Assembly (NCBI RefSeq): GCF_000304475.1 | Contig: NC_018947.1 | Span: 124,001-188,000, forward strand | Direction: 5' to 3' | DNA from: Kazachstania africana CBS 2517 | Lineage: Eukaryota > Ascomycota > Saccharomycetes > Saccharomycetales > Saccharomycetaceae | DNA: 64,000 bases | Translations under genes and position numbers: made by a program | The notes under the pieces: model-generated | What the model saw: the letters and a program-made list of their open reading frames with translations, nothing else | Told to the model about the DNA's origin: nothing | The model's database searches: none | In this document: positions 1 through 9,690 of the stretch, piece after piece | How the letters are laid out: every line of letters starts with the position of its first letter | Position numbering within the stretch: position 1 is the first letter of the stretch

Positions 1-248
1 CAAGATGGGCATCGATAGCTTTATTATTTCCAATTTTTTTTCAAATCAATGAGAGTCGCTCGACATAGAAAAAGACAGTATAAAGTAGTTGAAGTGACAG
101 AAAGTCATGGCTACTTAGTACTGAGAATCTGTTATTAAGAATTGTGGAAATGTAAGGGCAGCGCATTGCCAGATCTCTCTTTTTCTGATTATAAATGACT
201 CAACTAGAAGTTAATGCAAATGCCATATTCTATAGTCTATATATAAAT

Positions 249-3200
249 TTAGTCTAGTGGTTTGAGAACCTTTCTCAAACAGTCTTCAAAAAATAAGGAT
301 CTCACTTTTTGAATTTCCTCCGTGGAGCTGTTTTGATTTAATAGCTTCTCGTACTTCTGTTCCAATTGAATCTCACCTTCCTTTTGTAAATAATCGTAAT
401 CGGCAACATCCAGATCTAGATCCACTAGTTCACTGTCGTGAACACCGAAGGTAATCGTGCCCTTCGGAATCACCATAGAATTAACTTGTTCCCATTTTCT
501 TTCAAGCACTTTATTTGCATGATCATTGTTGAGATTTGGATCAGATTCAATTTTAAGATCTAACAATTTGCTATACAGTTTTCTTGCCTCCAACTTTTTG
601 TTAATGACTTCATCCACTTGTTTACGTAATAAGGGTACGTCGATTCTTCCGACTTCCGCAGATAAAAGTGAATTAAAGTCTATTCTTTCTTCATCTCGTC
701 CAAATTTACTAACTTGTAAGAACTTTATTATTTTCGCAATCCAAGTAACAAAACCTTCAAAGATACCTTCTGTGTCATTGATGTAAACATCGTGGACAAA
801 GTCAAAAAATGAATCTTGATGTTTTGTAACTAGATTGTTAATACTGTCGATGATGCTAAATTGTGTTGAGGTACCCACTTGTCCATTGATAATATCGTCC
901 ATCAATTTGATTAGGTCATCCATAAATCTTTGAAAATTCTTTAAGGCAACATCTATTCTAGCAACCTTGAAAATTTTTATCATTGGTTCATAAATTAAAG
1001 AAATAGTTGCTTTTAATAATTGTGACAGTTCTGGATCCTGCCATAATTGGCGCATCAATCGTTTATCATGTTCTTTGATATACAATTGGAAAAGCTCTTT
1101 AATATGTTGGAAATATAAGCTGTGGGAATCAATCTCTCTTCCCTTTATTTTCCAAAGGCTGTAAGACTCTATCAATTCATCAACTGCTTCTGGCAAGATA
1201 ATCTTTTTTTCAGCACTTTTCATTAAAATAAGTAATACAATCGGCATTCCTAATGTCTCCGATTCTTCGTGGATTAAACCCATATCAATTATTTGATCAC
1301 TTGAAGGTTTCTCAATCTGGAAAATTGTGTTTTTGAGACAAGTAATAATCAATCTTGCGTATTCTGCATCGTCATTTTTTAAGATGTTATCTTCTAGTTT
1401 TTTAATAATATGCTTTTGACTCTTCAAATCATCGGTTAAAATGGTGGAAAACATTGTTTGAAGAAGAGATTGTCCACCAAATGGTTGAGCCATGAATAAA
1501 TCCATCATATTTTTCATTATTATCATAGGATTGGTAAATCGCATAATCTGTTCCATAATTTTATATGGCATTAACTTATGTAGTCGTCTGATTTGCGTAT
1601 AGAATCCATAACTGTTGTCATTTCCCAAAAAGAGTTGATAGATGATGGAAGAGAGGTAAATTTTAGACCATTCAATAAAACCTCTTGGTAAAGCTGAGAG
1701 TTCAGATATTTTATTTTTGGTTTTAAGCTCAACCATTAATGACAACAAATAGGCATCATCTTTTAGTAATGAAGCTTTAAACTCCTTCATGGAGTCTTGT
1801 AATTTTAAGGATTTTTCCAAAGCTAGCCTTTGGAATTTTAACTGATTTTCAAGATTGTTAATATCGACCAGTTCCCTGTTTTTTATATCCTCCTTTATCT
1901 CATTATTAAACTCTGTTTCATTAGCGACGTGACTGGACAAAAACTCTTGGAAAACATGACTTTCTGATACTTCTTTGTCTTTACTTAACGTTCTCAAATA
2001 CTGTCTTAAAGATGTTCTCATTTTCTCGTGAGCTAGGCAACTCGTCTTCTGGTCTGATACATCATGAAATATGCTATCTTTATCACTTTCGTCATCGTCA
2101 TCATCGTCATCATCAAATTCTTCCTCATCCTCTTCCTCCCTTTCCTCTCTTTCTTGTTGTTCCTTTTCATCAGTCTCTACTTTTGCTAAAGGTTCGTTGA
2201 GATCTGGCATACTTTGTGAATTCGTTTTCGTTAGTGGCTGAGAATAGGATTCTTGTAAAGAACTAGTGGATTTGTTACTAGAGCTTTGCAAAGACATAGT
2301 TTCAGTTTCAAAGCTGTTTATAATCCGCTCCACAGGGGTGGAAGGCACTTTATTATTCATATTGTTTATAACGACCCCATAATCAGGCGCCGTCACCACA
2401 GAAACTGATTTTTTAGTCTTATGCGGTAATCTTGGAAATTTCTTACCAGGATATATACTTTTCAGATCATGAGACAATTGCTTTAAGTCCTGATAAGATT
2501 TAGCGACATAAATAATCGTTTCTTTATGTTCAGTACTTCTAACTTTGATCAAATAGCGGTAATGCCTTTTCTTGGAGGTGGTAGTACGAGTAGTAGTCCC
2601 AGTAAGCGACAATTTTGACAAGAGTGCAGTTGGCGAATTTGAGACGTTAAAGGCATTTTTCATCCATTTTGAAGTTGATGAAAAAGATTTCATTGGAAAT
2701 GAGGAAGTTACAGATGGCTTTGAAGAGTTCTTCTTTGTTTTCCCTTTGTAAGATAGCATTGATGATTCAGGTATTACTGCGACAATATTAATATCCCATC
2801 CGTTAATAAACATTGGCTCAGTGGTAACGAGTTTTTGTAAAGTTTCCTTTGTTGGAATGGCGAAGTCTTCTACTTTTGATCTTTTCCTGACGTTCTCATT
2901 TTCTAAGGTAAACTTATCTTGGCTGTAATAAATACCTTCGTGTCTTGTACCAATACCTGAGTTGAACAAGAGTAACACTATCTTATTTAATTTTTGGCCA
3001 ATTTTTTTTCTCTTCGTTGATTGTTCCCTGTCCATACTATCACTGAAACCTAGAGTCATAAAATGCTCGAAGAATATTTGAACTTTGGTCTGCCAAAAGG
3101 ACTCATCAATTGATAAATTTCTTGCAAATAATGGAAACGACATTATGAATTCTTGTACGATATAAGACAGCATGGGAAACTCAGTAGTGTTGCAATTCCT

Positions 3201-3452
3201 AACGATGTCACTTTGCTCTTCTTGTATCTTTTTCGAAGGTGATCTGGTTACATGACTTATTGTCCTCTTGATAGGGGAAGTATGCAAAGATTTAGCCACA
3301 ATTTTGGGATCATCTTGTGTGAATGGATAGCCAAAGTTGCGTAATGCTAATGGATTATTAAGTTCTTCCAGTTCCTTCTGTAACTGGATTCTTAGTAATT
3401 CTCTTTTCAAATAATGTTCCTCAATGGGAGAGAACGGTTGAAAATCTGTCAT
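249..3452 (-). CDS. LEC1: PX-domain protein, YPR097W (Lec1) family
   Basis: This 1067-residue protein is the YPR097W/Lec1 homologue (about 1070 residues in S. cerevisiae), a lipid-binding protein linked to sterol handling at lipid droplets. The N-terminus (about residues 9-210) looks like the PX-associated helical domain. A PX domain lies at about 293-350 and includes a basic, proline-containing phosphoinositide-binding loop (GKKFPRLPHK). A very acidic run (about 430-455) follows, then a long helical C-terminal half of the kind found only with fungal PX proteins. The ATG at 3452 is followed by MTDFQPFSP. It is transcribed away from SYT1, as expected from S. cerevisiae order. Family assignment is firm; the cellular role is taken from the yeast literature, not from the sequence. 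Confidence 0.9.
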   Translation of the reverse strand: MTDFQPFSPIEEHYLKRELLRIQLQKELEELNNPLALRNFGYPFTQDDPKIVAKSLHTSPIKRTISHVTRSPSKKIQEEQSDIVRNCNTTEFPMLSYIVQEFIMSFPLFARNLSIDESFWQTKVQIFFEHFMTLGFSDSMDREQSTKRKKIGQKLNKIVLLLFNSGIGTRHEGIYYSQDKFTLENENVRKRSKVEDFAIPTKETLQKLVTTEPMFINGWDINIVAVIPESSMLSYKGKTKKNSSKPSVTSSFPMKSFSSTSKWMKNAFNVSNSPTALLSKLSLTGTTTRTTTSKKRHYRYLIKVRSTEHKETIIYVAKSYQDLKQLSHDLKSIYPGKKFPRLPHKTKKSVSVVTAPDYGVVINNMNNKVPSTPVERIINSFETETMSLQSSSNKSTSSLQESYSQPLTKTNSQSMPDLNEPLAKVETDEKEQQEREEREEEDEEEFDDDDDDDDESDKDSIFHDVSDQKTSCLAHEKMRTSLRQYLRTLSKDKEVSESHVFQEFLSSHVANETEFNNEIKEDIKNRELVDINNLENQLKFQRLALEKSLKLQDSMKEFKASLLKDDAYLLSLMVELKTKNKISELSALPRGFIEWSKIYLSSIIYQLFLGNDNSYGFYTQIRRLHKLMPYKIMEQIMRFTNPMIIMKNMMDLFMAQPFGGQSLLQTMFSTILTDDLKSQKHIIKKLEDNILKNDDAEYARLIITCLKNTIFQIEKPSSDQIIDMGLIHEESETLGMPIVLLILMKSAEKKIILPEAVDELIESYSLWKIKGREIDSHSLYFQHIKELFQLYIKEHDKRLMRQLWQDPELSQLLKATISLIYEPMIKIFKVARIDVALKNFQRFMDDLIKLMDDIINGQVGTSTQFSIIDSINNLVTKHQDSFFDFVHDVYINDTEGIFEGFVTWIAKIIKFLQVSKFGRDEERIDFNSLLSAEVGRIDVPLLRKQVDEVINKKLEARKLYSKLLDLKIESDPNLNNDHANKVLERKWEQVNSMVIPKGTITFGVHDSELVDLDLDVADYDYLQKEGEIQLEQKYEKLLNQNSSTEEIQKVRSLFFEDCLRKVLKPLD

Positions 3453-4467
3453 TGTGAAGTATTTTAGCTCTGCGGAAACCCAGAGTTCTTAGCAACAGTT
3501 TTGTGAGCGGTGATGAGTTTGATATCTTTACAGCAAATAAACTCTGTGCCAGAAGTATGTTTATCTTGCTTTGAGAACTGTTGTGAATGTATATAATATC
3601 TCTGATTCTACAATATTTTTCAGCCTCGGAATTCAAGGTTATTATCATATAAGTGTCAAAGACAGTATGTATATATATTACAAGAACATTGGCCACTCAT
3701 TTCGCAGCGTTGCAGCGTGTATTGACCAATTATGGCTGAGGTAACATCCAGGTTACTAACTGACAGATGGAAAGAGTGAAACAGCGGTCAAAGAGGGTTC
3801 GAAGAGCTGCATTTAGATCTATCAAGCAATTCAAGAAACATCGATAGTTATTCAAGGATATCTCGTTTGGACGGCAGCAGCCCAGTCACATAACTCAAAA
3901 AGGTGATCAATGAGGCGGAACGACTGGTATCTTCCTGGGAAAACTGGGAAAAAGCCATCTGGACAAATTACTGGATTCCAGCATGAATTAGGCAAGTCTT
4001 GGAGCCCTTGTAGATTCTACAGTAGCTACAGATATGTAAATTGACATAGGTGGCGGTGGTTGTAGTTGCCACCGTTTCGATGACCATCTCTATGGTTTTA
4101 CATTCCATGAAATAAAACGCTATTGGTCTGCCCCGAAGCTTCGCCAAAGATCTCAGCAGATCAAAATCCCTCCCAAGACACTTTAAACTCGTCTAAATGG
4201 CCTCAGTTGCCCACCTTGGCCTACAGTTGTCATCTCATTGAACTATGTTTATCCTCAATATGATTTGAAAACGCGGTATCTTTTTGAAAATCCAATATAA
4301 TAAAAATCATTTTCAAATATTCATTGATCAACTTTCTAATAAAATAGCGTCAATAGCGTAGATTGCAGCTGCATTCAACACCTCCTCATTATTTTTAGTC
4401 TAGTGGTATACTATCTCCATCGGGACTGCACTTTTTTCCACGTTTTTTGAGCTGCTAAGTCTGCATT
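3453..4467. other. Divergent intergenic region LEC1/SYT1, no gene seen
   Basis: About 1 kb separates the two divergent starts. S. cerevisiae has a small ORF (YPR096C) here; I see no convincing equivalent. A short GC-rich inverted repeat (GGTGGC...GCCACC, about 4050-4075) is the only visible structure. Confidence 0.5.
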
Positions 4468-7155
4468 ATGAACCAATCTATTGCATCTTTAATTAGGAAT
4501 AAGGTGTTTAAAGCAAGAAAAAACTTAGATATTGAAGGGAATAGTAACACACAGTCTTTACCCAATCTCGAGAAACTATCCCTAAGTGCTGAAAAGCCTC
4601 TACCCAACGAAGAAGAAGATGATGATGATGAAGACGACGATGATGATAATGATTCCCCTGCTGAGGCAATAAAAATCAAAAAGAAAAACAGCAAGATGAT
4701 GAGAATCAGGAATAGGATGACTTCACCTGAATTGGGTTTTAAAAATAGTAAGAAACATAATGAAGGCGAACTTAATGAACAGGAGGGCCAAAGTTACAAC
4801 AGAAAGGTCTCGTCCTTTTTTTCGAAACGTAGAGCAATTTCGACTAGTCCGTCCTTGGGTCGCCCTGAAAGGTTCTCTCATATGGAAGACGACCCTTTGA
4901 TACAAGGGACAGCATATGTTGAAAGCTTTCCTACCGTTTCCAGGACGCCTACAGCATCTTCAGTCGGTTCTTCGGCGAGATTGTTTCTCAATTCATCAAA
5001 GAGAAACACCGTAGCATCATCATCCTCATTAAGATTCAATTTGAACATGGAAAGACACTCTGATTCGTTTACAGATACTACAGTGGACTCAAGAGCGCAA
5101 TCGTCCGATCATTTTACCCAGATACGTACTAGTGACTCTCTGCAAGATACCGGTAGAAGGTCAACCAGACAGCGGAGTAAGACTATTGACGTTGCTGATG
5201 TCAGGTACAGGAAACATATTTCCAATTCTGAAATGATCTTGGAAAACTCCAGACCGGATAATAAGTCATCGGTGAATGATATAATTTTTCAATCAAGACC
5301 AAAGAGTTCAGTTACACCTACTACTTTTTTACCGAATAAATCATATGACTCTTTAAAGACCTCCAGAGTATCGACTGGATCTCCCCATCATGATAACAGT
5401 TCTACAACTTTGTCAAATAATAAAAGAAGTGCTTCGATTGTTAATGCATTAAGTAGTTTGGTCAGTTTAAGGTCTACTTCGAGACAATTGTCCACAAGCA
5501 AGGCAGCTGTAGTTTTGGGTGACCTTCCAGAACCGCCTGAACCGCTCGAAAGCGAAGGATATAATAGCTATTTGGAAAGATTATCACCATATGGCAAATT
5601 CATTGGTTTTGTCCTTTGTGCAAGAGATAATCCATTCAAACTGAACTGTCTAAGACATTTCATAAGGGAGAATTTTGATGTTAGGAACGATTCGCTCGAT
5701 ATAGCACTAAGGAAATTACTGATTTTTTTCGAGTTACCAAAAGAGTCACAACAAATTGATAGATTATTGATTGAATATAGTAGAAACTATTATGATTCAC
5801 AATCAAGAGAGCATAGTGACCTGAATCCGTGGGAAAATGAGAATCAAGTCTATTTTATTTTATATTCTTTATTAGTTCTGCATACCGATTTCTACAATCC
5901 AAATAACAAAAACAAAATGACAAAACAAGAATTTGTCAATCTTGTTTCTACTGATACATACTCAAATGGTAATAAATTCCCCATTGAAATACTTAATTAT
6001 TATTATGACAACATTATAAGTATAGAGTCACCAAAATTTGAAATTTTGTCCTCAGAAAATGAAATCTATTCCCCAAAGAAACTAATAAGGGAGAAAAAGG
6101 TGTTGAATAATGAAATGAAATTTTTTGAACCGATCAATTTTACCACTAATAGACCATCCTCTAACTCATTTTCTTCATTTCTACAACATTCAAGTTTATT
6201 GACTTTATCTGATGATATTGATGTCTATTCAAACATTTTGAACGATACGTTAGAGAATGTGTCATTGCATGAGCAAGTTGAAAGACTAATACAATTTGGT
6301 CTCAAAGAGCAAATTACTAAAGGTAAACCCAAGTATAAAAAGTATTATAATATTTTGAAAGAGTTTAAAGGTGCGTATTTACGAATTCCAAAGGACTTTA
6401 TTTCCAAATTTTCAAATCTGGGCTCTTTTGAAATAGCAAGTAAATCAGTGAATGAAGACAACGAATTCATATATGCCAAGATAATCCAAATGGGCGAACT
6501 ATGCGTTTTCAATAAGAAAAGTGCATTGAATCAATTTACAAATAAGAATAAGTATGCATTATTGACGACCTTCGGTATGCTTATTTACGATAGTAAAAGA
6601 AGGACCAACGATGAGTTCTTCACACCAGAACTAGTAAAGAATGATATAGTAGGAGAAAGCTATTATTTGATTGAAATTAAGCCGGGATTTGACTTTGTGC
6701 CACTTGATCACTTATTTGCAGAATCCAATGAAAATGAACAGGATGAAACAAATAGCGAAACAGAATTGGCTATATGGTACAATGGCAATCGGATTATTTG
6801 GAGGTGTGCGAATACTTATGAAAAAAATAATTGGATTGACTCAATCAACCTATTGAGATGTATTTACGGCTGTGAGTTCAACTTCGATTGTTTAAGTGAC
6901 ACAATAATCTTTAAGAGGGACGATACAATAGCTAATAAACTTAAAACTATCGGAAAACAGAGATTGAAAGAGTATAAGAAGTTAAGACGAATGAAAAAAG
7001 TATTAATCCTTTATGGACAATGTGTTCCTATTAGTTTGAAGACGAGAAATGAATTAATCATACAAATCAAACAGCAGGCTGTCAAGATTAATGAAATAAG
7101 AAACAAGATTGATAAGTTATCAAATGACATCAACATTATAGACCAGATTACATAG
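4468..7155 (+). CDS. SYT1: Arf guanine-nucleotide exchange factor Syt1 (Sec7 + PH domains)
   Basis: An 895-residue ArfGEF that would load GTP onto Arl1/Arf GTPases at the trans-Golgi. The N-terminal third is disordered, with an acidic Asp/Glu tract at about 49-64. The Sec7 domain spans about 357-510 and keeps the catalytic glutamate-finger motif LPKESQQIDR (about 423-432). A PH domain lies at about 666-800, ending in the usual tryptophan helix (NNWIDSINLL), and is followed by a basic coiled coil. S. cerevisiae Syt1 is longer (about 1226 residues), the difference being mostly disordered sequence. The start is the first ATG, shortly after an in-frame stop-rich leader. It is next to RDS3, as in S. 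cerevisiae. Confidence 0.92.
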   Translation: MNQSIASLIRNKVFKARKNLDIEGNSNTQSLPNLEKLSLSAEKPLPNEEEDDDDEDDDDDNDSPAEAIKIKKKNSKMMRIRNRMTSPELGFKNSKKHNEGELNEQEGQSYNRKVSSFFSKRRAISTSPSLGRPERFSHMEDDPLIQGTAYVESFPTVSRTPTASSVGSSARLFLNSSKRNTVASSSSLRFNLNMERHSDSFTDTTVDSRAQSSDHFTQIRTSDSLQDTGRRSTRQRSKTIDVADVRYRKHISNSEMILENSRPDNKSSVNDIIFQSRPKSSVTPTTFLPNKSYDSLKTSRVSTGSPHHDNSSTTLSNNKRSASIVNALSSLVSLRSTSRQLSTSKAAVVLGDLPEPPEPLESEGYNSYLERLSPYGKFIGFVLCARDNPFKLNCLRHFIRENFDVRNDSLDIALRKLLIFFELPKESQQIDRLLIEYSRNYYDSQSREHSDLNPWENENQVYFILYSLLVLHTDFYNPNNKNKMTKQEFVNLVSTDTYSNGNKFPIEILNYYYDNIISIESPKFEILSSENEIYSPKKLIREKKVLNNEMKFFEPINFTTNRPSSNSFSSFLQHSSLLTLSDDIDVYSNILNDTLENVSLHEQVERLIQFGLKEQITKGKPKYKKYYNILKEFKGAYLRIPKDFISKFSNLGSFEIASKSVNEDNEFIYAKIIQMGELCVFNKKSALNQFTNKNKYALLTTFGMLIYDSKRRTNDEFFTPELVKNDIVGESYYLIEIKPGFDFVPLDHLFAESNENEQDETNSETELAIWYNGNRIIWRCANTYEKNNWIDSINLLRCIYGCEFNFDCLSDTIIFKRDDTIANKLKTIGKQRLKEYKKLRRMKKVLILYGQCVPISLKTRNELIIQIKQQAVKINEIRNKIDKLSNDINIIDQIT

Positions 7156-7234
7156 AATATATACATATATACGTGCGTGTGTAGGTGCGTGTCTTCACAC
7201 TTACGTACCAAAGTGCATTAATGATTTACTAGAA

Positions 7235-7564
7235 TCATTTATTAAGAAAATGTTTATCTACTGTATTGCTACCAACGTTGATAATTCTAGGGCAACCATC
7301 CTTATCCTTCTCTAACTTGCAGCACTCGAAGCAGTAAAACGCCTCATGATGTGCTAGATTTGATCCACAAGTGATGCATGAGTAGGACTGCTTACCAAAC
7401 GAACATGTCTGGCATATCCTAACTCTTTTCTTCAGCCTGATTGTATTATCGTCTATGAAGGAATCGCAAATGGGACATTTACCATCACATTTATCACACA
7501 ACAGTCCTATTTGCGTTCCAGGCTGTTTCATGCACATAACTAAGTCAAACTGGTGTCTGGACAT
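7235..7564 (-). CDS. RDS3: Splicing factor Rds3 (PHF5-like zinc protein, SF3b subunit)
   Basis: A 109-residue homologue of Rds3/PHF5A, a small subunit of the U2 snRNP SF3b complex needed for branch-point recognition and spliceosome assembly. The start MSRHQFDLVMC and the repeated Cys-X2-Cys zinc knuckles (CDKCDGKCPIC, CQTCSFG, CITCGS, CFECCKLEKDKDGCPRI) are nearly family-invariant. Length matches the yeast protein (107). The 3' end faces SYT1, convergent with about 79 bases between stops. A small insertion (SFIDDNTIRLKKR) lengthens one loop compared with the S. cerevisiae protein. Confidence 0.96.
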   Translation of the reverse strand: MSRHQFDLVMCMKQPGTQIGLLCDKCDGKCPICDSFIDDNTIRLKKRVRICQTCSFGKQSYSCITCGSNLAHHEAFYCFECCKLEKDKDGCPRIINVGSNTVDKHFLNK

Positions 7565-8096
7565 GGTGGCAAATCTGCTTATTGTAATGTTCTAGCTACT
7601 CGATGGGCCAAGAATAGACTATTTCTTGCAATTTTTTTTCTTAGTTTCAAGATTTATATAGTGCGAAACACTAATACGATGAGTGCAGTACTCTAAAAGA
7701 TGTTTATGGTATTCCTTTCTACTAAGAGAGTAGCATAGGGGAAGGCAGAGTTGTCTGATTTTTGGCATTTCGATAAGAAGAATTTTCAAGACGTAAGATT
7801 TCTTCAGAGATTCGGAAGTGCCACACAAGCTATGCCATTTCCTGGTGAGATAGACAATACGGTATCGTTTCTAATTTGATTTATATATGTAGTCTCTTGT
7901 TAATTTATTATAATATAGTGATATAAACCTTGCCTTACCTCCCCCCCAGGGCCTGTCACGTCTTCGGTGTATGCACATCTAAGGAGACAGGACGTTTTTC
8001 AAATGTGCTATATGTATATATATTGAAAGGAAAAAAGACATTTAAAGCTTAGTAAGAGTGAAAGATTGAGACGATATAAAAGTAAACGTATCTGAT
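7565..8096. other. Divergent promoter region RDS3/ASR1
   Basis: About 530 bases with no gene. A C-rich run (about 7941-7950) and a TATA-like element (ATATAAAAG, about 8074) 20-25 bases before the ASR1 start are visible. Short ORFs here lack any recognisable similarity. Confidence 0.4.
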
Positions 8097-8783
8097 ATGA
8101 GCTGTCCTATATGCCTGGAAGACCTTGCAGCCAACGACATTATAAGTGAATTAAAGCCATGCAACCACAAGTACCATCTCGTTTGCATACGGAAGTGGCA
8201 ACTGGATTCAAACCAACTGAAATGTCCCTATTGTCAGTGTAAAACGGGGAAGATGAATCTGAAATTGAATAAGCTCAACTCCGTAGTGAGAATCGTATAC
8301 GATACCAAGAAATCGATTGACGACTGTCAAATTTGTGGTTTAAAAGATGGTAAGATCGAGTTTATATGCGACGAGTGTGAATTAGGGTACCATGAATCTT
8401 GTTTGCACGACGTTTCCAACGACCTGGGAATGCAGACGACATGGAGGGAGTGTATAAACTGTCAGAGTGAAGTGGTACACAGTGAACGTAACAGCAATAT
8501 GCGAATCATAGAATCTTTCAAGAGATTGTCGCTGCAAGACCAAGAGGAAGAGTTGAAGGAAGTAAAAGTACGTATACAGAAACACGTCAGAAACGCTTTG
8601 AACAACTATTACGAGGCTAAAAAGATAACTAGTGAGCAATTTACGGAGGTTAATAAACTCGTTTCAAGGCATTTGTACCAGATATCCAACAACAGGTATG
8701 ACGATCAGACGCACCACTATGATACGCTCGCAAAGAGTCGAATCAAGATGGAACTGCAAAGACTAGGCTACGCACATGTCTAG
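8097..8783 (+). CDS. ASR1: RING/PHD-finger ubiquitin ligase Asr1
   Basis: A 228-residue homologue of Asr1 (288 in S. cerevisiae), the E3 ligase that binds the phosphorylated RNA polymerase II C-terminal domain and ubiquitinates Pol II subunits. The RING finger begins at residue 3 (CPICLEDL) and runs to about 46 with C3-x2-C, CNHKYHLVC and CPYC ligands. A PHD-like finger follows (CQICGLKDG...CDECELGYHESCL...CINC, about 78-125). The C-terminal basic helix (KVRIQKHVRNAL) and the final YDTLAKSRIKMEL motif match the yeast protein. The shorter length reflects a compact spacer between RING and PHD. Confidence 0.9.
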   Translation: MSCPICLEDLAANDIISELKPCNHKYHLVCIRKWQLDSNQLKCPYCQCKTGKMNLKLNKLNSVVRIVYDTKKSIDDCQICGLKDGKIEFICDECELGYHESCLHDVSNDLGMQTTWRECINCQSEVVHSERNSNMRIIESFKRLSLQDQEEELKEVKVRIQKHVRNALNNYYEAKKITSEQFTEVNKLVSRHLYQISNNRYDDQTHHYDTLAKSRIKMELQRLGYAHV

Positions 8784-9031
8784 ATGATCCATATAAGCAT
8801 ATACATACCTATACATCATTGACACGCATAAATATTCATTAACCCTAATCTCATCATGCATTGAAGTCATCAAGCCCTAAGAGAAACTAGTCTGTGCACC
8901 CATACATTCTGAAGCTCATCGTGAAAAAAAAATTGTATATAAAAAGCGTTGCTGGAAGTGAAAAATTTTTATTGAGAATTTCATGTCTCTCGATTAGTAA
9001 GAAAGTGTCTTACACAATGAGACAAGTATGC

Positions 9032-9051
9032 GATTAACCAGTTGGTTAATC
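9032..9051 (+). promoter_or_regulatory. Probable Rnt1 (RNase III) cleavage hairpin
   Basis: A perfect 8-bp stem (GATTAACC / GGTTAATC) is capped by the tetraloop AGTT at 9040-9043. Yeast Rnt1 recognises stems capped by AGNN tetraloops, and this hairpin sits about 45 bases before the first snoRNA of the cluster, where a polycistronic precursor would be opened. A TATA-like element (TATATAAAAAG, about 8937-8947) upstream could be the cluster promoter. Structure is seen directly; function is inferred. Confidence 0.75.
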
Positions 9052-9090
9052 TGAAGAAAATAGCTAGGAATAGATCATTTTCTTTGGATA

Positions 9091-9203
9091 GAATATGATT
9101 ATAACAATAAATTTCATACCAATTGTTCCAACTGAATTTGGTCGTTGTCACCTAATGATTGACAACAATATATCTCGTTAAGTTTCAGCCTTGTATGATT
9201 CAA
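9091..9203 (+). ncRNA. snR41: Box C/D snoRNA snR41
   Basis: Two antisense elements identify it. CCAATTGTTCC (9119-9129), three bases before a CTGA box (9132-9135), is complementary to 18S rRNA around A541. The 16-base TTAAGTTTCAGCCTTG (9178-9193) is complementary to 18S rRNA around G1126. The fifth base upstream of each box falls on the known methylated nucleotides. The C box reads ATGATTA (9095-9101) and the terminal D box would be ATGA (9195-9198), both non-consensus, so the ends are approximate. Position between ASR1 and NVJ2 matches the S. cerevisiae snR41-snR70-snR51 cluster. Confidence 0.85.
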
Positions 9204-9244
9204 CTTCTCCGGGGAATAACGGATCTATTTCTAACAGATTTCTT

Positions 9245-9352
9245 CAAAAATTTAAATGATGACTTTAATATATCGACCGGGCGGACATAGTTTACAACAA
9301 TTAAAGGGGTTGTAGATGTGATGAGTGGTCTTTAGATATCTGATTTTTTTCA
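9245..9352 (+). ncRNA. snR70: Box C/D snoRNA snR70
   Basis: Canonical C box ATGATGA (9256-9262) and D box CTGA (9340-9343), flanked by an A-run/T-run terminal stem. A C'-like box TGATGAG lies at about 9319. The internal guide CGACCGGGCGG (9274-9284), followed by ACA, matches the U43/snR70 element that directs methylation of 18S C1639, except for one extra C. It is the middle member of the tandem cluster, the place snR70 holds in S. cerevisiae. Ends are estimated from the terminal stem. Confidence 0.8.
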
Positions 9353-9409
9353 TTACTTGTTTTCTATTCATCAGGGGATGAATGACAATATTGCCTTGAA
9401 ATATTATTA

Positions 9410-9520
9410 TGGTTATTACGATGATGATTTTTATATATTCACACTGTACTAGTGCTTTTTTAGCACAATGACTACAAGAAATAAAAAGACTGATTTAATG
9501 ACTCTGATTTGTGATAACCA
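9410..9520 (+). ncRNA. snR51: Box C/D snoRNA snR51
   Basis: C box ATGATGA (9421-9427) and D box CTGA (9504-9507) are closed by a 10-bp terminal stem (TGGTTATTAC 9410-9419 with GTGATAACCA 9511-9520, one T-G pair). The guide ACTGATTTAATGA (9489-9501) just before the D box is complementary to 18S rRNA around A100, the known snR51 target. A small internal hairpin (GTGC...GCAC, about 9452-9466) is also present. Third member of the cluster and the clearest of the three. Confidence 0.92.
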
Positions 9521-9636
9521 TCATAGCTTTCTTGATTGAAAATCTTGCTTTGTAGAGGACATCCATTAGTCATTCCAACTGTTCTTACTTGGAACTTTTT
9601 TACATCTGCACTAAATAAACAATTTCTAACAAAAAA

Positions 9637-9690
9637 ATGATACTACAACATTGCAAATACAAAATATTAAGAAAACAAGCGCAGAAATGA
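9637..9690 (+). promoter_or_regulatory. Upstream ORF overlapping the NVJ2 start (ATGA)
   Basis: A 17-codon reading frame starts at ATG 9637 and stops with TGA 9688-9690, which overlaps the NVJ2 ATG (9687-9689) as ATGA. This arrangement can force termination-reinitiation and so limit NVJ2 translation. Whether the uORF lies in the mRNA depends on where transcription starts. Confidence 0.5.

Noticed and set aside
3421..3696. 91-codon minus-strand ORF overlapping the start of LEC1
   Set aside because: Out of frame with LEC1 and lies in its promoter; no similarity recognised.
9651..9686. NVJ2 start at TTG 9651
   Set aside because: The ATG at 9687 aligns with the yeast Nvj2 N-terminus and its membrane anchor.
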